From contig NZ_QPES01000001.1 in the NCBI RefSeq assembly GCF_009455685.1, forward strand, positions 2,666,001 through 2,730,000: 64,000 nucleotides of DNA, written 5' to 3'. The notes beneath the pieces are model-generated. The model made no database searches. It was not told the DNA's origin and saw nothing but the letters and a program-made list of their open reading frames with translations. Below are positions 17,943-26,347 of the stretch, one piece after another; within the stretch, counting starts at the first letter, position 1; each line of letters opens with the position of its first letter. The translations under genes and the position numbers were made by a program. Origin of the DNA: Paraburkholderia hayleyella (lineage in GTDB: Bacteria > Pseudomonadota > Gammaproteobacteria > Burkholderiales > Burkholderiaceae).

Positions 17943-17980
17943 CAGCCCCTCAGCCCTTCAGCCCCGCAGCCCCGCAGCCC
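17943..17980. repeat. Tandem repeat, about 8 bp x 4.75
   Basis: Near-perfect copies of CAGCCCC(T/G) in the Trm112-kdsB gap, ending 17 bases before the kdsB start codon, where a Shine-Dalgarno would be expected. None is seen. Confidence 0.85.
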
Positions 17981-17996
17981 TCTTCCCCGCCATTCC

Positions 17997-18800
17997 ATGA
18001 CCGATTCCAGCATCGTGCCTTTCATTGCCGTCGTGCCTGCACGTCTGGCGTCCACCCGCTTGCCGGGCAAGCCGCTCGCCGATATCGGCGGCAAACCCAT
18101 GGTGGTGCGCGTTGCCGAGCGCGCGCGCGCTTCCGGCGCGCAGCAGGTGCTGGTGGCATCCGACGCGCCCGCGGTGCTTGACGCCGCTCGCGCGCATGGT
18201 TTCGACGCGGTGCTCACCCGTGCTGACCATCCTTCCGGCACCGACCGCCTGGCAGAAGTCGCCGCCCAGTTCGGCTGGAGCGACGACACGCTGATCGTCA
18301 ACGTGCAAGGCGACGAGCCGCTGATCGACCCGGCGCTGGTGCGCGACGTAGCATTGCATCTGGCCACTCATCCTCACTGCGCCATTGCCACGGCGGCACA
18401 TTCCATCACCGATGCCGCCGACGTTTTCAATCCCAATGTCGTCAAGGTCGTGCTCGACGCGCGCGGCCTCGCGCTGTATTTTTCCCGCGCACCGATTCCC
18501 TGGGCACGTGACGCCTACCTGTCCCAATGGTCTGGACAGGCCTCTCTGCCCGCCCCCCCCGCCGGGATGGCGGTGTACCGTCACATCGGGCTGTATGCCT
18601 ATCGCGCGCAGTTTCTGCGCGCCTATCCGATGCTCAGCCCGTCACCGCTTGAGCAAGCCGAAGCGCTCGAACAGTTGCGCGCCCTGTGGCACGGCGAACG
18701 GATCGCGGTATTGCTCACCCGCGAAGCGCCCCTGCCTGGCGTCGACACCCCCGCCGATCTCGCACGTGTGCAGTCGCTATTTGGTTCAGCGGCAGAATAA
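17997..18800 (+). CDS. kdsB: 3-deoxy-manno-octulosonate cytidylyltransferase (CMP-KDO synthetase)
   Basis: A 267-residue cytoplasmic enzyme joining CTP and KDO to make CMP-KDO for the lipopolysaccharide inner core. The N-terminal nucleotide-binding motif VVPARLASTRLPGKPLADIGGKPMV, the ATDH-like VLTRADHPSGTDRLAEV and IVNVQGDEPLIDP are all present, as is FSRAPIPWARD. The C-terminus, with LEQAEALEQLRALWHGERI, is typical. It follows the Trm112 gene after 146 bases. The start codon lacks a visible ribosome site, but the N-terminus matches the family. Confidence 0.97.
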   Translation: MTDSSIVPFIAVVPARLASTRLPGKPLADIGGKPMVVRVAERARASGAQQVLVASDAPAVLDAARAHGFDAVLTRADHPSGTDRLAEVAAQFGWSDDTLIVNVQGDEPLIDPALVRDVALHLATHPHCAIATAAHSITDAADVFNPNVVKVVLDARGLALYFSRAPIPWARDAYLSQWSGQASLPAPPAGMAVYRHIGLYAYRAQFLRAYPMLSPSPLEQAEALEQLRALWHGERIAVLLTREAPLPGVDTPADLARVQSLFGSAAE

Positions 18801-19029
18801 GCCGTGGCATAATCGGACGTTTTGCGCACCCCTCGCTGCAACATCGCGCGTCGGCAATGACGCCCGGGTTTGCCTGGCCCCAGTTCCCTTTTGTCCGCGT
18901 CACCCGTTCCTTCGCACTGCCATTTTCACTGTGCCGTGCGACGGAACTCGATGAGGCCGGCATAAGCGCTCACGCAGGGCAAACCGCCGCCAGCAGCGCA
19001 CAGCATTTACACAGATCTGGAGATATCAC

Positions 19030-19695
19030 ATGCGTTTGATCCTGTTGGGCGCTCCCGGAGCGGGCAAGGGCACCCAGGCAAACTTCATCAAGGCCGAATT
19101 CGGCATTCCACAAATTTCCACTGGCGACATGCTGCGTGCGGCGGTCAAGGCGGGCTCGCCGCTCGGCGTCGAAGCAAAGCGCTATATGGAGGCAGGCGAA
19201 CTCGTCCCGGACACGCTCATCATCAATCTGGTCAAAGAGCGCCTGCTTGCGCCCGATTGCACCAACGGTTATCTGTTCGACGGCTTTCCGCGCACGCTGC
19301 CTCAGGCCGAAGCCATGAAGCAGGCAGGCGTGGCGATCGATTACGTGCTTGAGATCGACGTGCCATTCGATGAAATCATCGTGCGCATGAGCGGGCGCCG
19401 GGTTCATGCCGCGTCAGGCCGGACATATCACACACGCTTCAATCCGCCTAAAGTCGAGAACCGCGATGACATCACCGGCGAGCCGCTGATCCAGCGCGAC
19501 GACGACAAGGAAGAAACCGTGCGCAAGCGGCTTGATGTGTATGTGGCACAAACCTGTCCGCTGATCGAGTACTACACCCGCTGGGCACAACAGGGCGACC
19601 CGGCCACACCACTGAAAGCGCCGCAGTACCGCCGCATTTCAGGGATGGGCAGCGTCGATGAAATCCGCTCGCGCGTGTTTGCCGCGCTGCAATAG
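19030..19695 (+). CDS. adk: Adenylate kinase
   Basis: A 221-residue cytoplasmic phosphotransferase that interconverts ATP + AMP and 2 ADP. The P-loop GAPGAGKGTQ is at residues 7-16. The AMP-binding ISTGDMLRAAV and the signature LFDGFPRTLPQAEAM are intact. The long LID domain (GRRVHAASGRTYHTRFNPPK) is present without zinc Cys, as in other Gram-negatives. GGAG lies before the ATG. The gene is followed by a strong terminator and closes the lpxK-adk group. Confidence 0.98.
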   Translation: MRLILLGAPGAGKGTQANFIKAEFGIPQISTGDMLRAAVKAGSPLGVEAKRYMEAGELVPDTLIINLVKERLLAPDCTNGYLFDGFPRTLPQAEAMKQAGVAIDYVLEIDVPFDEIIVRMSGRRVHAASGRTYHTRFNPPKVENRDDITGEPLIQRDDDKEETVRKRLDVYVAQTCPLIEYYTRWAQQGDPATPLKAPQYRRISGMGSVDEIRSRVFAALQ

Positions 19696-19758
19696 CGGCC
19701 AATAGCAGCCCTGGGCGGCTGCCTGTTCTGGCCTGATGGCCCAAAAACGCATCCCCCA

Positions 19759-19790
19759 CAAAACCCGCCATCCTGGCGGGTTTTGTTTTT
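19759..19790 (+). terminator. Rho-independent terminator after adk
   Basis: A 12-bp stem (CAAAACCCGCCA, 19759-19770, with 19774-19785), a 3-nt loop and a T-rich tail. The next 60 bases repeat T-runs with GTG spacers. Confidence 0.9.
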
Positions 19791-19894
19791 GTGCGTTTTT
19801 GTGTTTACGTTTTTGTGTGTTTGTGTTTACGCAGCCAGACACCTGCCAGCCGTTAGAATCAGTTCGCAGAAAACCCTGACCTGGAGGAGACACC

Positions 19895-20653
19895 ATGGAT
19901 CTCAACGGCAATGTATTTCTGATTACGGGCGGCGCCTCCGGGCTAGGCGCGGCAACCGCCCAACGTTTCGCGCAACAGGGCGGCCGGGTCGTCCTCGCGG
20001 ACCTGAACGAGGACGCGGGCCAGGCGCTCGCTCAAACGCTTGGCGGACGCTTCGTGCGCTGCGACGTCAGCCGGGAAGACGATGCGCAAGCGGCTATCGC
20101 CGCGGCCACACAGTTCGGCATCGTCCGCGGGCTCATCAATTGCGCGGGTATCGCCCCCGCGATCAAAACCCTGGGCAAGGAAGGCCCGCACCCGCTCGAG
20201 GCATTTGTCCGCACCCTCTCGATCAACCTGGGCGGTACCTTCAACATGGTGCGGCTCGCGGCCGCCGCGATGGCGCAAAACGAACCGAACGCGCTCGGCG
20301 AACGGGGAGTCATCGTCAACACCGCATCCGTCGCGGCCTTCGACGGACAAATGGGCCAAGCCGCGTATGCCGCATCGAAGGCGGGCATCGCGGGCATGAC
20401 ACTGCCACTGGCACGAGACCTCGCTCGCAACGCGATCCGCGTGATGACGATTGCCCCAGGTATTTTCGAAACACCCATACTGCTAGGCATGCCGCAAGAG
20501 GTGCAAGCCGCGCTCGGCGCGATGGTGCCGTTCCCACCCCGTCTAGGCAAGCCCGCTGAATACGCCATGCTGGTGGAGCAGATTTTCGCCAATCCGATGC
20601 TCAATGGCGAAGTGATCCGGCTCGATGGTGCGATTCGGATGCAGCCGAAATAA
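19895..20653 (+). CDS. Short-chain dehydrogenase, 3-hydroxyacyl-CoA dehydrogenase type (HSD10-like)
   Basis: A 252-residue classical SDR. The NAD site is LITGGASGLGAATAQRF, followed by the Asp of VVLADLNEDAG, which favours NAD(H). INCAGIAP, Ser in VNTASVAAFDG and the YAASK catalytic pair are intact. The overall match is to type II 3-hydroxyacyl-CoA dehydrogenase (HSD17B10 group), which oxidises short-chain 3-hydroxyacyl-CoA in fatty acid or branched-chain amino acid breakdown. GGAGGAG lies just before the ATG. It is a single gene between adk and the convergent SirB1-type gene. Confidence 0.9.
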   Translation: MDLNGNVFLITGGASGLGAATAQRFAQQGGRVVLADLNEDAGQALAQTLGGRFVRCDVSREDDAQAAIAAATQFGIVRGLINCAGIAPAIKTLGKEGPHPLEAFVRTLSINLGGTFNMVRLAAAAMAQNEPNALGERGVIVNTASVAAFDGQMGQAAYAASKAGIAGMTLPLARDLARNAIRVMTIAPGIFETPILLGMPQEVQAALGAMVPFPPRLGKPAEYAMLVEQIFANPMLNGEVIRLDGAIRMQPK

Positions 20654-20765
20654 AACACCGCTAAAAGCGCGGCTCAACCGTGAGCAGTAGCGGTGTGAGA
20701 GGAATTTGACTCAATGGATTTGAAGCGAGAAGCAAGAGGCAAAACGTGAAAAGTGAAGCTGAAAA

Positions 20766-21614
20766 TCAGTCGTGATTGTTCTGCTGGGCACGTTGGCGCA
20801 ACTCGTGCAGTTGCGTCTCGACGGCAGCCGCATCGTCTGCATCCGGCCGGTCGCCCAGATAGTGTTCGAGATCTTCCAGTGCGAGGCGCAGATAGTTGAG
20901 CCGCGCATACGCGAAGCCACGGTCACGCACCTCCTCGATATTGTCGGACAACAGGATGACCAGCCGTTGCTGCACCGCGAGCAGGCGCTGCCAACGCTCC
21001 GTCTGCAAATAAGTGGCCTTCAGATTACGCAACATTCGCGCGACGATCTCGCGCCGCGTGGCCGGTTGCAGCAGCAAACGCAGCGCCCGTCCCACCGATT
21101 CCCCAGCCGTGGCGACATAAGGCTCCAGCATTTCGATCATTTCGCCTTCGGAAAGCGAATGGCCCGTGGTCGGATCGAGCATCACATTGCCCGCAGGCGT
21201 CATCACACGCAGCAGAAAATGCCCTGGAAACGACACGCCACGCACGGGAATGCCAATCTGTCCGGCCATCTCCAGATACAGCACACCCAGCGAAACCGGA
21301 ATCCCGCGGCGGCGTTTGAGCACCATATTCAAATGGCTGTTGTCGGGATCGTAGTAATCGTTGGTATTGCTGGAGAAACCCAGCTCACGGAAAAAGAAAT
21401 CGTTCAGCTGGAGCACTTTGTGTTCGATGCTGGCGTCGTCCGGCAAGTGTTGCTGCAAACGCAGCACCAGCGCATCGAGCTCGGCCAGCGTGCCTTGCAT
21501 ATCGAGATCCGGATAGGCATCCTGGGCCAGCGCTAGCACGGCTTCGGTCAGCGGCAGGCTCTCATCTTCGGCGACGAGCGTACTGAAATAATCGAGAACC
21601 CGGGTTATACCCAT
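20766..21614 (-). CDS. SirB1 family protein (transglutaminase-like core with TPR-like tail)
   Basis: A 282-residue cytoplasmic protein of the SirB1/transglutaminase-like family. The central core includes LNDFFFRELGFSSNTNDYYDPDNSHLNMVLKRRRGIPVSLGVLY and GVSFPGHFLLRV. The C-terminal helical part (LLAVQQRLVILLSDNIEEVRDRGFAYARLNYLRLALEDLEHYL) resembles tetratricopeptide units. The molecular function is not known. The stop of murJ and this ATG overlap as TGATG, so translation is coupled. A GTG three bases upstream is a less likely start. Confidence 0.88.
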   Translation of the reverse strand: MGITRVLDYFSTLVAEDESLPLTEAVLALAQDAYPDLDMQGTLAELDALVLRLQQHLPDDASIEHKVLQLNDFFFRELGFSSNTNDYYDPDNSHLNMVLKRRRGIPVSLGVLYLEMAGQIGIPVRGVSFPGHFLLRVMTPAGNVMLDPTTGHSLSEGEMIEMLEPYVATAGESVGRALRLLLQPATRREIVARMLRNLKATYLQTERWQRLLAVQQRLVILLSDNIEEVRDRGFAYARLNYLRLALEDLEHYLGDRPDADDAAAVETQLHELRQRAQQNNHD

Positions 21615-23164
21615 CACGCCACTCGTCGTCTGAAATAAGTGTATTTAAAACCCATCGCCCAGAGCATACCGAAATAAAGTACGGCGAATAACACAAGGCA
21701 TGCGCCAAGCAACGCGATACGCTCAAGCGGTCTGGCATGCAGGCCGATCCAGTCGAAACTGCCCGAAAACCAGTGCATCGCCCCTGCCAGCACAAAGCAC
21801 GCCCCTACCAGTTGGGCAAAAAACAGCAACCAGCCCTGGGATGGCATGTAAATCCCGCGCCGCCGCAAACCAATGAAAAGCAGCAGCGCATTCACACACG
21901 CGCCAAGCCCCACACTCAAGGTGAGCCCGGCATGCGCTAGCAGCGGCACAAAAACCAGATTGCCGATCTGGGTCACGATCAGCACACCGATGCCGATCTT
22001 CACCGGCGTCTTGATGTCCTGCTTGGCGTAAAAACCGGGTGCCAGAATCTTGATCAGAATCAGCCCAATCAGGCCAACGCCATAAGCGGCCAGCGCCCGC
22101 GCGACCATCACCACCGCATGGCCATCGAACTTGCCGTAATGAAAAAGCGTCGCCGTCAGCGGCTCGGCAAAGAAAAACAGCGCGACCGCGCTCGGCGCGG
22201 CAAGCAGGAACGTCACACGCAAACCCCAGTCGAGCAGCGCTGAGTATTCGTGCGCATCGGCATCGACATGCGCTTGCGACAAGCTTGGCAGCAAGATCGT
22301 GCCCAGCGCCACGCCCAGCAGCGCAGTGGGAAACTCCATCAGACGGTCGGCGTAATTGATCCATGACACCGCGCCGGGGCCGATATGCGAAGCAATATTG
22401 GTGTTGATAATGAGACTGATCTGCGCCACGGATACGGCAAACATCGCGGGCACCATCTTCGCCAGCACCCGTTTCACGCCGCGATGCGCCAGCGCACGTA
22501 ACGGGTTCAGTCCAATGTGCGGCAACATGCCGATTTTCTTCAGCCCGGGCAACTGGACCATGAACTGCAGCACGCCGCCGACAATCACGGCCCATGCCAG
22601 CGCATATACGGGCGTTTGCAAATAGGGGGCGACAAACACCGCCGCCGCGATAAAAGCGAGATTCAGCAGCACGGGAGCGAACGCGGGCAGCGAGAAGTTC
22701 TTGTAGGTATTGAGTACGCCCGACGCCAGGGACGTGAGCGAAATAAAAACGATGTACGGGAACATGATGCGCGTCATCGTCACGGCCAGGGTGAAGGCCT
22801 CGCCCTCGGCGCGCAAGCCAGAAGCGACGATCAGCACGACCCACGAAGCCCCCGCCACGCCGATCAGTGAGAGCAGCGCAAGCGCCCACGCCAGCACGGT
22901 CGAAGTCGCATCGACCAGCGCCTTGGTCGCGTCATGGCCTTGCTGGTTCTTGAATTCGGCCAGAATAGGCACGAATGCCTGCGAAAATGCACCTTCGGCG
23001 GAAATACGGCGCAACAGGTTGGGAATACGGAAGGCGACGTAAAACGCGTCGGTGTAGGGGCTAGCGCCGAACGCGCGCGCGATCAGCGTTTCACGGGCCA
23101 GTCCGGTCACGCGCGACAACAGCGTGAAGCCGCTGACCGTCAGCAAGGCTCTGAAGAGATTCAT
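21614..23164 (-). CDS. murJ: Lipid II flippase MurJ
   Basis: A 516-residue inner-membrane protein of the MVF (MviN) family with about 14 hydrophobic segments. It flips the peptidoglycan precursor lipid II to the periplasmic side. Family marks are TLLSRVTGLARETLIARAFGAS, YVAFRIPNLLRRISAEGAFSQAFVPI and an Arg/Lys-lined central cavity. It lies upstream of, and is coupled to, the SirB1 gene, and is divergent from rpsT, a conserved arrangement in beta-proteobacteria. Confidence 0.96.
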   Translation of the reverse strand: MNLFRALLTVSGFTLLSRVTGLARETLIARAFGASPYTDAFYVAFRIPNLLRRISAEGAFSQAFVPILAEFKNQQGHDATKALVDATSTVLAWALALLSLIGVAGASWVVLIVASGLRAEGEAFTLAVTMTRIMFPYIVFISLTSLASGVLNTYKNFSLPAFAPVLLNLAFIAAAVFVAPYLQTPVYALAWAVIVGGVLQFMVQLPGLKKIGMLPHIGLNPLRALAHRGVKRVLAKMVPAMFAVSVAQISLIINTNIASHIGPGAVSWINYADRLMEFPTALLGVALGTILLPSLSQAHVDADAHEYSALLDWGLRVTFLLAAPSAVALFFFAEPLTATLFHYGKFDGHAVVMVARALAAYGVGLIGLILIKILAPGFYAKQDIKTPVKIGIGVLIVTQIGNLVFVPLLAHAGLTLSVGLGACVNALLLFIGLRRRGIYMPSQGWLLFFAQLVGACFVLAGAMHWFSGSFDWIGLHARPLERIALLGACLVLFAVLYFGMLWAMGFKYTYFRRRVA

Positions 23165-23282
23165 GGGGCGCTCATTATACGGATGCCACCCACTCCCGAC
23201 GAGCCAGAACGCGATTTAGTCCGCGTTATCTCGCAGCGGTCACGGCCCTCCGCCTGGCTGAGGCGTGGCCGAGGCTGGTTTT

Positions 23283-23312
23283 TTCGCATATGGCTGATTT
23301 TGTTGTTATAAT
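23283..23312 (+). promoter_or_regulatory. Probable promoter of rpsT
   Basis: A perfect TATAAT at 23307-23312 with a weak T-rich -35 region about 18 bases upstream. It would give an mRNA leader of about 310 bases before rpsT. Confidence 0.55.
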
Positions 23313-23631
23313 CGCCGGTTTCGAAGCTCGCTTGCTCGCGCCTTCATTCTTTGCACCTCGCTGTAACCGCTTGTATTGCTTGTATTAACCGGCTTTGCAA
23401 CGCGGCTTTACAGCGCACGTGGAAGTGGAAGTGGAGGTGGGGAGATGAGTCTGAGGATGAGTCGGGTGAATCAAACACGGGCAGCACTAGCGTGATTTCG
23501 CTTCGCTGAATCAGTCATTCTTCGATATTTTTGCGCCCTTGGGCAATCGCTTCCAAGGGTTCGGATCTAAAAGCAGCGTCCGGTCACCTTTAACAGCCGG
23601 GCTGCAAACAGGAACAGGATAAGGAACCGTC
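23313..23631 (+). other. Long leader before rpsT
   Basis: About 320 bases with no coding frame between the promoter-like site and the rpsT ATG. S20 synthesis is known to be autoregulated in E. coli; whether this leader takes part is not visible. Confidence 0.4.
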
Positions 23632-23907
23632 ATGGCTAACACAGCACAAGCACGCAAACGCGCTCGCCAGGCCGCCAAGGCCAACTCGCACAACTCGGCG
23701 CTGCGCTCGAAGTTCCGTACAGCCATCAAGGCCGTGCGCAAGGCGATCGACAGTGGCGACAAGGCCAAGGCTGCTGAAATTTTCCAGGCTTCAGCCAAAA
23801 CCATCGACATCATCGCCGACAAGAAAATCGTTCACAAGAACAAGGCAGCACGTCATAAAAGCCGCCTCGCAGCCGCGATCAAAGGCCTGCAAGCTCCCGC
23901 AGCCTAA
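23632..23907 (+). CDS. rpsT: Small ribosomal subunit protein S20
   Basis: A 91-residue, very basic, Ala/Lys-rich helical protein that binds 16S rRNA in the 30S subunit. It matches S20 end to end (MANTAQARKRARQA, NSHNSALRSKFRTAIKAV, KIVHKNKAARHKSRLAAAI). An AAGGA site lies before the ATG, and a terminator follows 49 bases after the stop. It is transcribed alone, divergent from murJ. Confidence 0.98.
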   Translation: MANTAQARKRARQAAKANSHNSALRSKFRTAIKAVRKAIDSGDKAKAAEIFQASAKTIDIIADKKIVHKNKAARHKSRLAAAIKGLQAPAA

Positions 23908-23955
23908 GTTCAGCGCAGCACAAAAGCCTCGCAGTTTCTGGCTCAGTTTCTGGAT

Positions 23956-23978
23956 AAGCCCGCCGCAGCGGGCTTTTT
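23956..23978 (+). terminator. Rho-independent terminator after rpsT
   Basis: An 8-bp stem (AAGCCCGC with GCGGGCTT), a 4-nt loop and a run of five T. Confidence 0.88.
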
Positions 23979-24015
23979 CTGTTTCAACGCCGCCAACCTC
24001 ATTGGCGCAGCGACT

Positions 24016-24070
24016 CTCCGCAGTGCTCCTCCGCAGTGCTCCTCCGCAGTGCTCCTCCGCAGTGTTCCTC
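24016..24070. repeat. Tandem repeat, 13 bp x 4
   Basis: Four adjoining copies of CTCCGCAGTGCTC, the last with one change, between rpsT and the LprI-like gene. Confidence 0.93.
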
Positions 24071-24405
24071 TTTAAATCCCCCTGCTTCAACCGATAATTA
24101 ATCGCGCGAACAGCGAGCCTGCGATCGTTCAGGCTCGCTCAGGCTGGCAGATCACGTACACGAAGCTGTAGCCTCAAACACCTGGCAACTAGCGCACAGG
24201 ATCGGGCAACACCGGCCTTCCCACAAGACAGGAGCGCTCACTATTCTCTCCGTATAATTGCGAAATTAATTTTGCGATGCCGCCCGACAGCGCAGGGATA
24301 ACGTTATGGCTTCCGGTTGGGGCACCTCCCCCATGTTTCGCCTGAAACTTTCGCCTGAAACCAACGCTATCTCAAATTACTGCAGTTTTGCTCCGGACAA
24401 CGAAA

Positions 24406-25425
24406 ATGCGTTTTCTCAAGCTTGGCCCACTTCTTCTGACATTGAATCTGATCACCGTCCATGCAGCTCCAGCGCAAGACGGCCCGTCCTCAAAGTCAAC
24501 CGATCCGTTCCTGGAAATCTGCGCACCGGTGAAAAACAAGGTTGTGCCTGGCGTAGACCTCAACCCTAAGTCAGGACAAAAAGGGGACGAGGATTGCGAA
24601 GCGCTTTATTACGCCCCAGGCGGTCATCCCGATTACAAGGCCGCATACCAATGCGCCTTGCGAAAGAACGACCGGCAAGTACTGACGATGTCGTACGCGA
24701 ACGGATACGGCGTTCAGCGCGATGTTGCGGCTGCCCTGAAAATAGCGTGCACCTCCCGCGATGGCCCGTTTCCTGATCTCCTGGAAAGCGCGACTCATCT
24801 TCGAAAAATGCTCTCGGATGGATCAACTGAGAAATTCGATCAATGCGATGACGTTAGCAGCACGGCAGGCAGCAAGCATTGCGATGCGATAAAACTATCC
24901 TTCGATTCGGCCGCCCGCGCACAACGCCTGGCCGCCATCACTCAAGCATGGAGCCCCGCGGATAAAAATGCGTTTGCTACGCTCGAAAAAGCGAAGAACT
25001 CATATCTCGATACTTACGCCAAATCCGAAATCGACAGGACAGACGGGGCAAGTGACGCTTATGCCGCCGCGGCGCGTTCCTCACAAGAAGATAGTTTTAC
25101 TGAAACACTCGACTTGCTGGAAAAAGGAAAATTTCCCCGCGCCTCCAAGGCCGCGTTTGAACAAGCCGACAAAGCGCTGAACAAGGCCTATCGCTTCACG
25201 CAGCGTCCACGTAGCCGGTCAGCCGAAGAATCCATGTGGGGTGCGATCAGCGCCACAGGTATCCGCGAAACACAGCGGGCCTGGCTCCGCTACCGTGACG
25301 CGTGGGTAGCATTGGCTGCAAAACGATACCCTGCTGTCAGTGCAACGGCGATCAAAACCTATCTCACCCGCCAGCGCACTGATGGGCTGGAAGTGTTCGT
25401 TCCGCCGAACTCGCCCAAGATCTGA
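24406..25425 (+). CDS. Periplasmic protein with a C-terminal LprI/DUF1311-like domain
   Basis: A 339-residue exported protein with a Sec signal peptide (MRFLKLGPLLLTLNLITVHA, then APAQ). The middle has several Cys and a Sel1-like stretch (YANGYGVQRDVAAALKIAC). The C-terminal part ends with IRETQRAWLRYRDAWVALAAKRYP, which fits the DUF1311 domain of LprI-type lysozyme inhibitors. A role at the cell envelope is likely; lysozyme inhibition is only a possibility. An upstream ATG at 24388 in frame is less likely, since it would place charged residues before the signal. A TATAAT at 24253-24258 may be its promoter. The gene sits between rpsT and the argF group and looks like an insertion. Confidence 0.72.
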   Translation: MRFLKLGPLLLTLNLITVHAAPAQDGPSSKSTDPFLEICAPVKNKVVPGVDLNPKSGQKGDEDCEALYYAPGGHPDYKAAYQCALRKNDRQVLTMSYANGYGVQRDVAAALKIACTSRDGPFPDLLESATHLRKMLSDGSTEKFDQCDDVSSTAGSKHCDAIKLSFDSAARAQRLAAITQAWSPADKNAFATLEKAKNSYLDTYAKSEIDRTDGASDAYAAAARSSQEDSFTETLDLLEKGKFPRASKAAFEQADKALNKAYRFTQRPRSRSAEESMWGAISATGIRETQRAWLRYRDAWVALAAKRYPAVSATAIKTYLTRQRTDGLEVFVPPNSPKI

Positions 25426-25468
25426 ACGGAAATTGAGCAGCGACTCCGCCAGCATGCTGGCCGTAATA

Positions 25469-25504
25469 AAAAACGCCTCGCAGTCTGAACTGCGAGGCGT
25501 TTTT
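25469..25504. terminator. Bidirectional terminator
   Basis: A perfect 15-bp stem (25469-25483 with 25490-25504), a 6-nt loop and A/T runs at the base. It lies between the convergent LprI-like and DUF3579 genes. Confidence 0.9.
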
Positions 25505-25537
25505 GCATCGTCGCGCACCATCACGTGCGCGACTTCG

Positions 25538-25894
25538 CTACTCGTCCGGGCGCCCCTGATAACGGGCACTGCCTTTTTGCGTACCGTGTTCCGGCGGCAG
25601 CTCACAAGCCTCGGTCACAACGAGATCGTTGTCTCTGGCGAAATTCATCACGAAATCGAAAGCCATCGGCTCGATATCGCGCAAGCGCGAATCCAGAATC
25701 ACGCACTTGAGATCGCCCAGCAAGGTTGGGCGCACATAGAGCGAATATTGCAGACGGGCGTTCGGCCCCCGCGCCCCCGGCCCGAAACACGACAGCACAC
25801 CCGCGAGCCGCTCCGACCAGTCGCTCGGCCGGAATTTTTTGCCGCTTTTGGTGATGCCTTGGATAAAGAATTCGGTTGGAGGTACTTCGACCAT
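25538..25894 (-). CDS. DUF3579 family protein
   Basis: A 118-residue conserved beta-proteobacterial protein of unknown function. It was recognised by FFIQGITKSGKKFRPSDWSERLAGVLSCFGP and the C-terminal PMAFDFVMNFARDNDLVV. There is no signal peptide or membrane segment. The start at 25894 gives the family N-terminus (MVEVPPTEFF); the frame is open 33 codons further up. It lies divergent from argF, its usual neighbour in Burkholderia. Confidence 0.82.
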   Translation of the reverse strand: MVEVPPTEFFIQGITKSGKKFRPSDWSERLAGVLSCFGPGARGPNARLQYSLYVRPTLLGDLKCVILDSRLRDIEPMAFDFVMNFARDNDLVVTEACELPPEHGTQKGSARYQGRPDE

Positions 25895-26347
25895 GTAGGG
25901 ATACCTGTACGGCGCCCGGCTCAGGGAGTTGCCGGCACATCGGGTGGGTGCTGCTGCGTATGCAAATCCGGCCCTATGCCCACCATGGTTCACAGAGACA
26001 CGGTAAGCGCCACGTATTGCACGATGCGCACGATGCGCACAATGCGCACGATGTGCTCACACTGCACAACACCGCATTGCACAACCACCACTGCACAACA
26101 CATGAGCTAGCTTGCCGGACAGACAAAAACCCCGAAATTATAGCGCAGCCGCCCTGCTCGCGTGACGTTCCAGGCCCCGCAAAAATTCAGCCAACCCGCT
26201 CAAGCCTTGTCCGGCAAGCCTTTTGGCCAACTCGTCAAACGCCGTAAAATCCTTTATGCTGCTTCGGCCTGTCTTCAATTTTCAACCCTCTTTCAATTAC
26301 AGCATCGGCCCGGCCCTGTCGCCGGCTGCAGGTGTGACCTCCGTTTC
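25895..26347. other. Intergenic region upstream of argF
   Basis: About 450 bases between the divergent DUF3579 and argF genes. It contains a 9-bp tandem repeat and further CACAAC-rich sequence. No coding frame is supported, and no arginine-box match was identified by eye. Confidence 0.5.
26019..26054. repeat. Tandem repeat, 9 bp x 4
   Basis: Copies of GCACGATGC, with changes in the third and fourth copy, between the DUF3579 gene and argF. Confidence 0.88.

Noticed and set aside
20655..20696. Nested stems ACACCGCT/AGCGGTGT and GCTCA/TGAGC after the SDR gene
   Set aside because: Short stems, no T-run; too weak to call a terminator.
21723..22889. Long open frame of 388 codons inside murJ, same strand
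   Set aside because: It is a second frame of a high-GC gene; murJ fits its family along the full length and this frame shows no motif.
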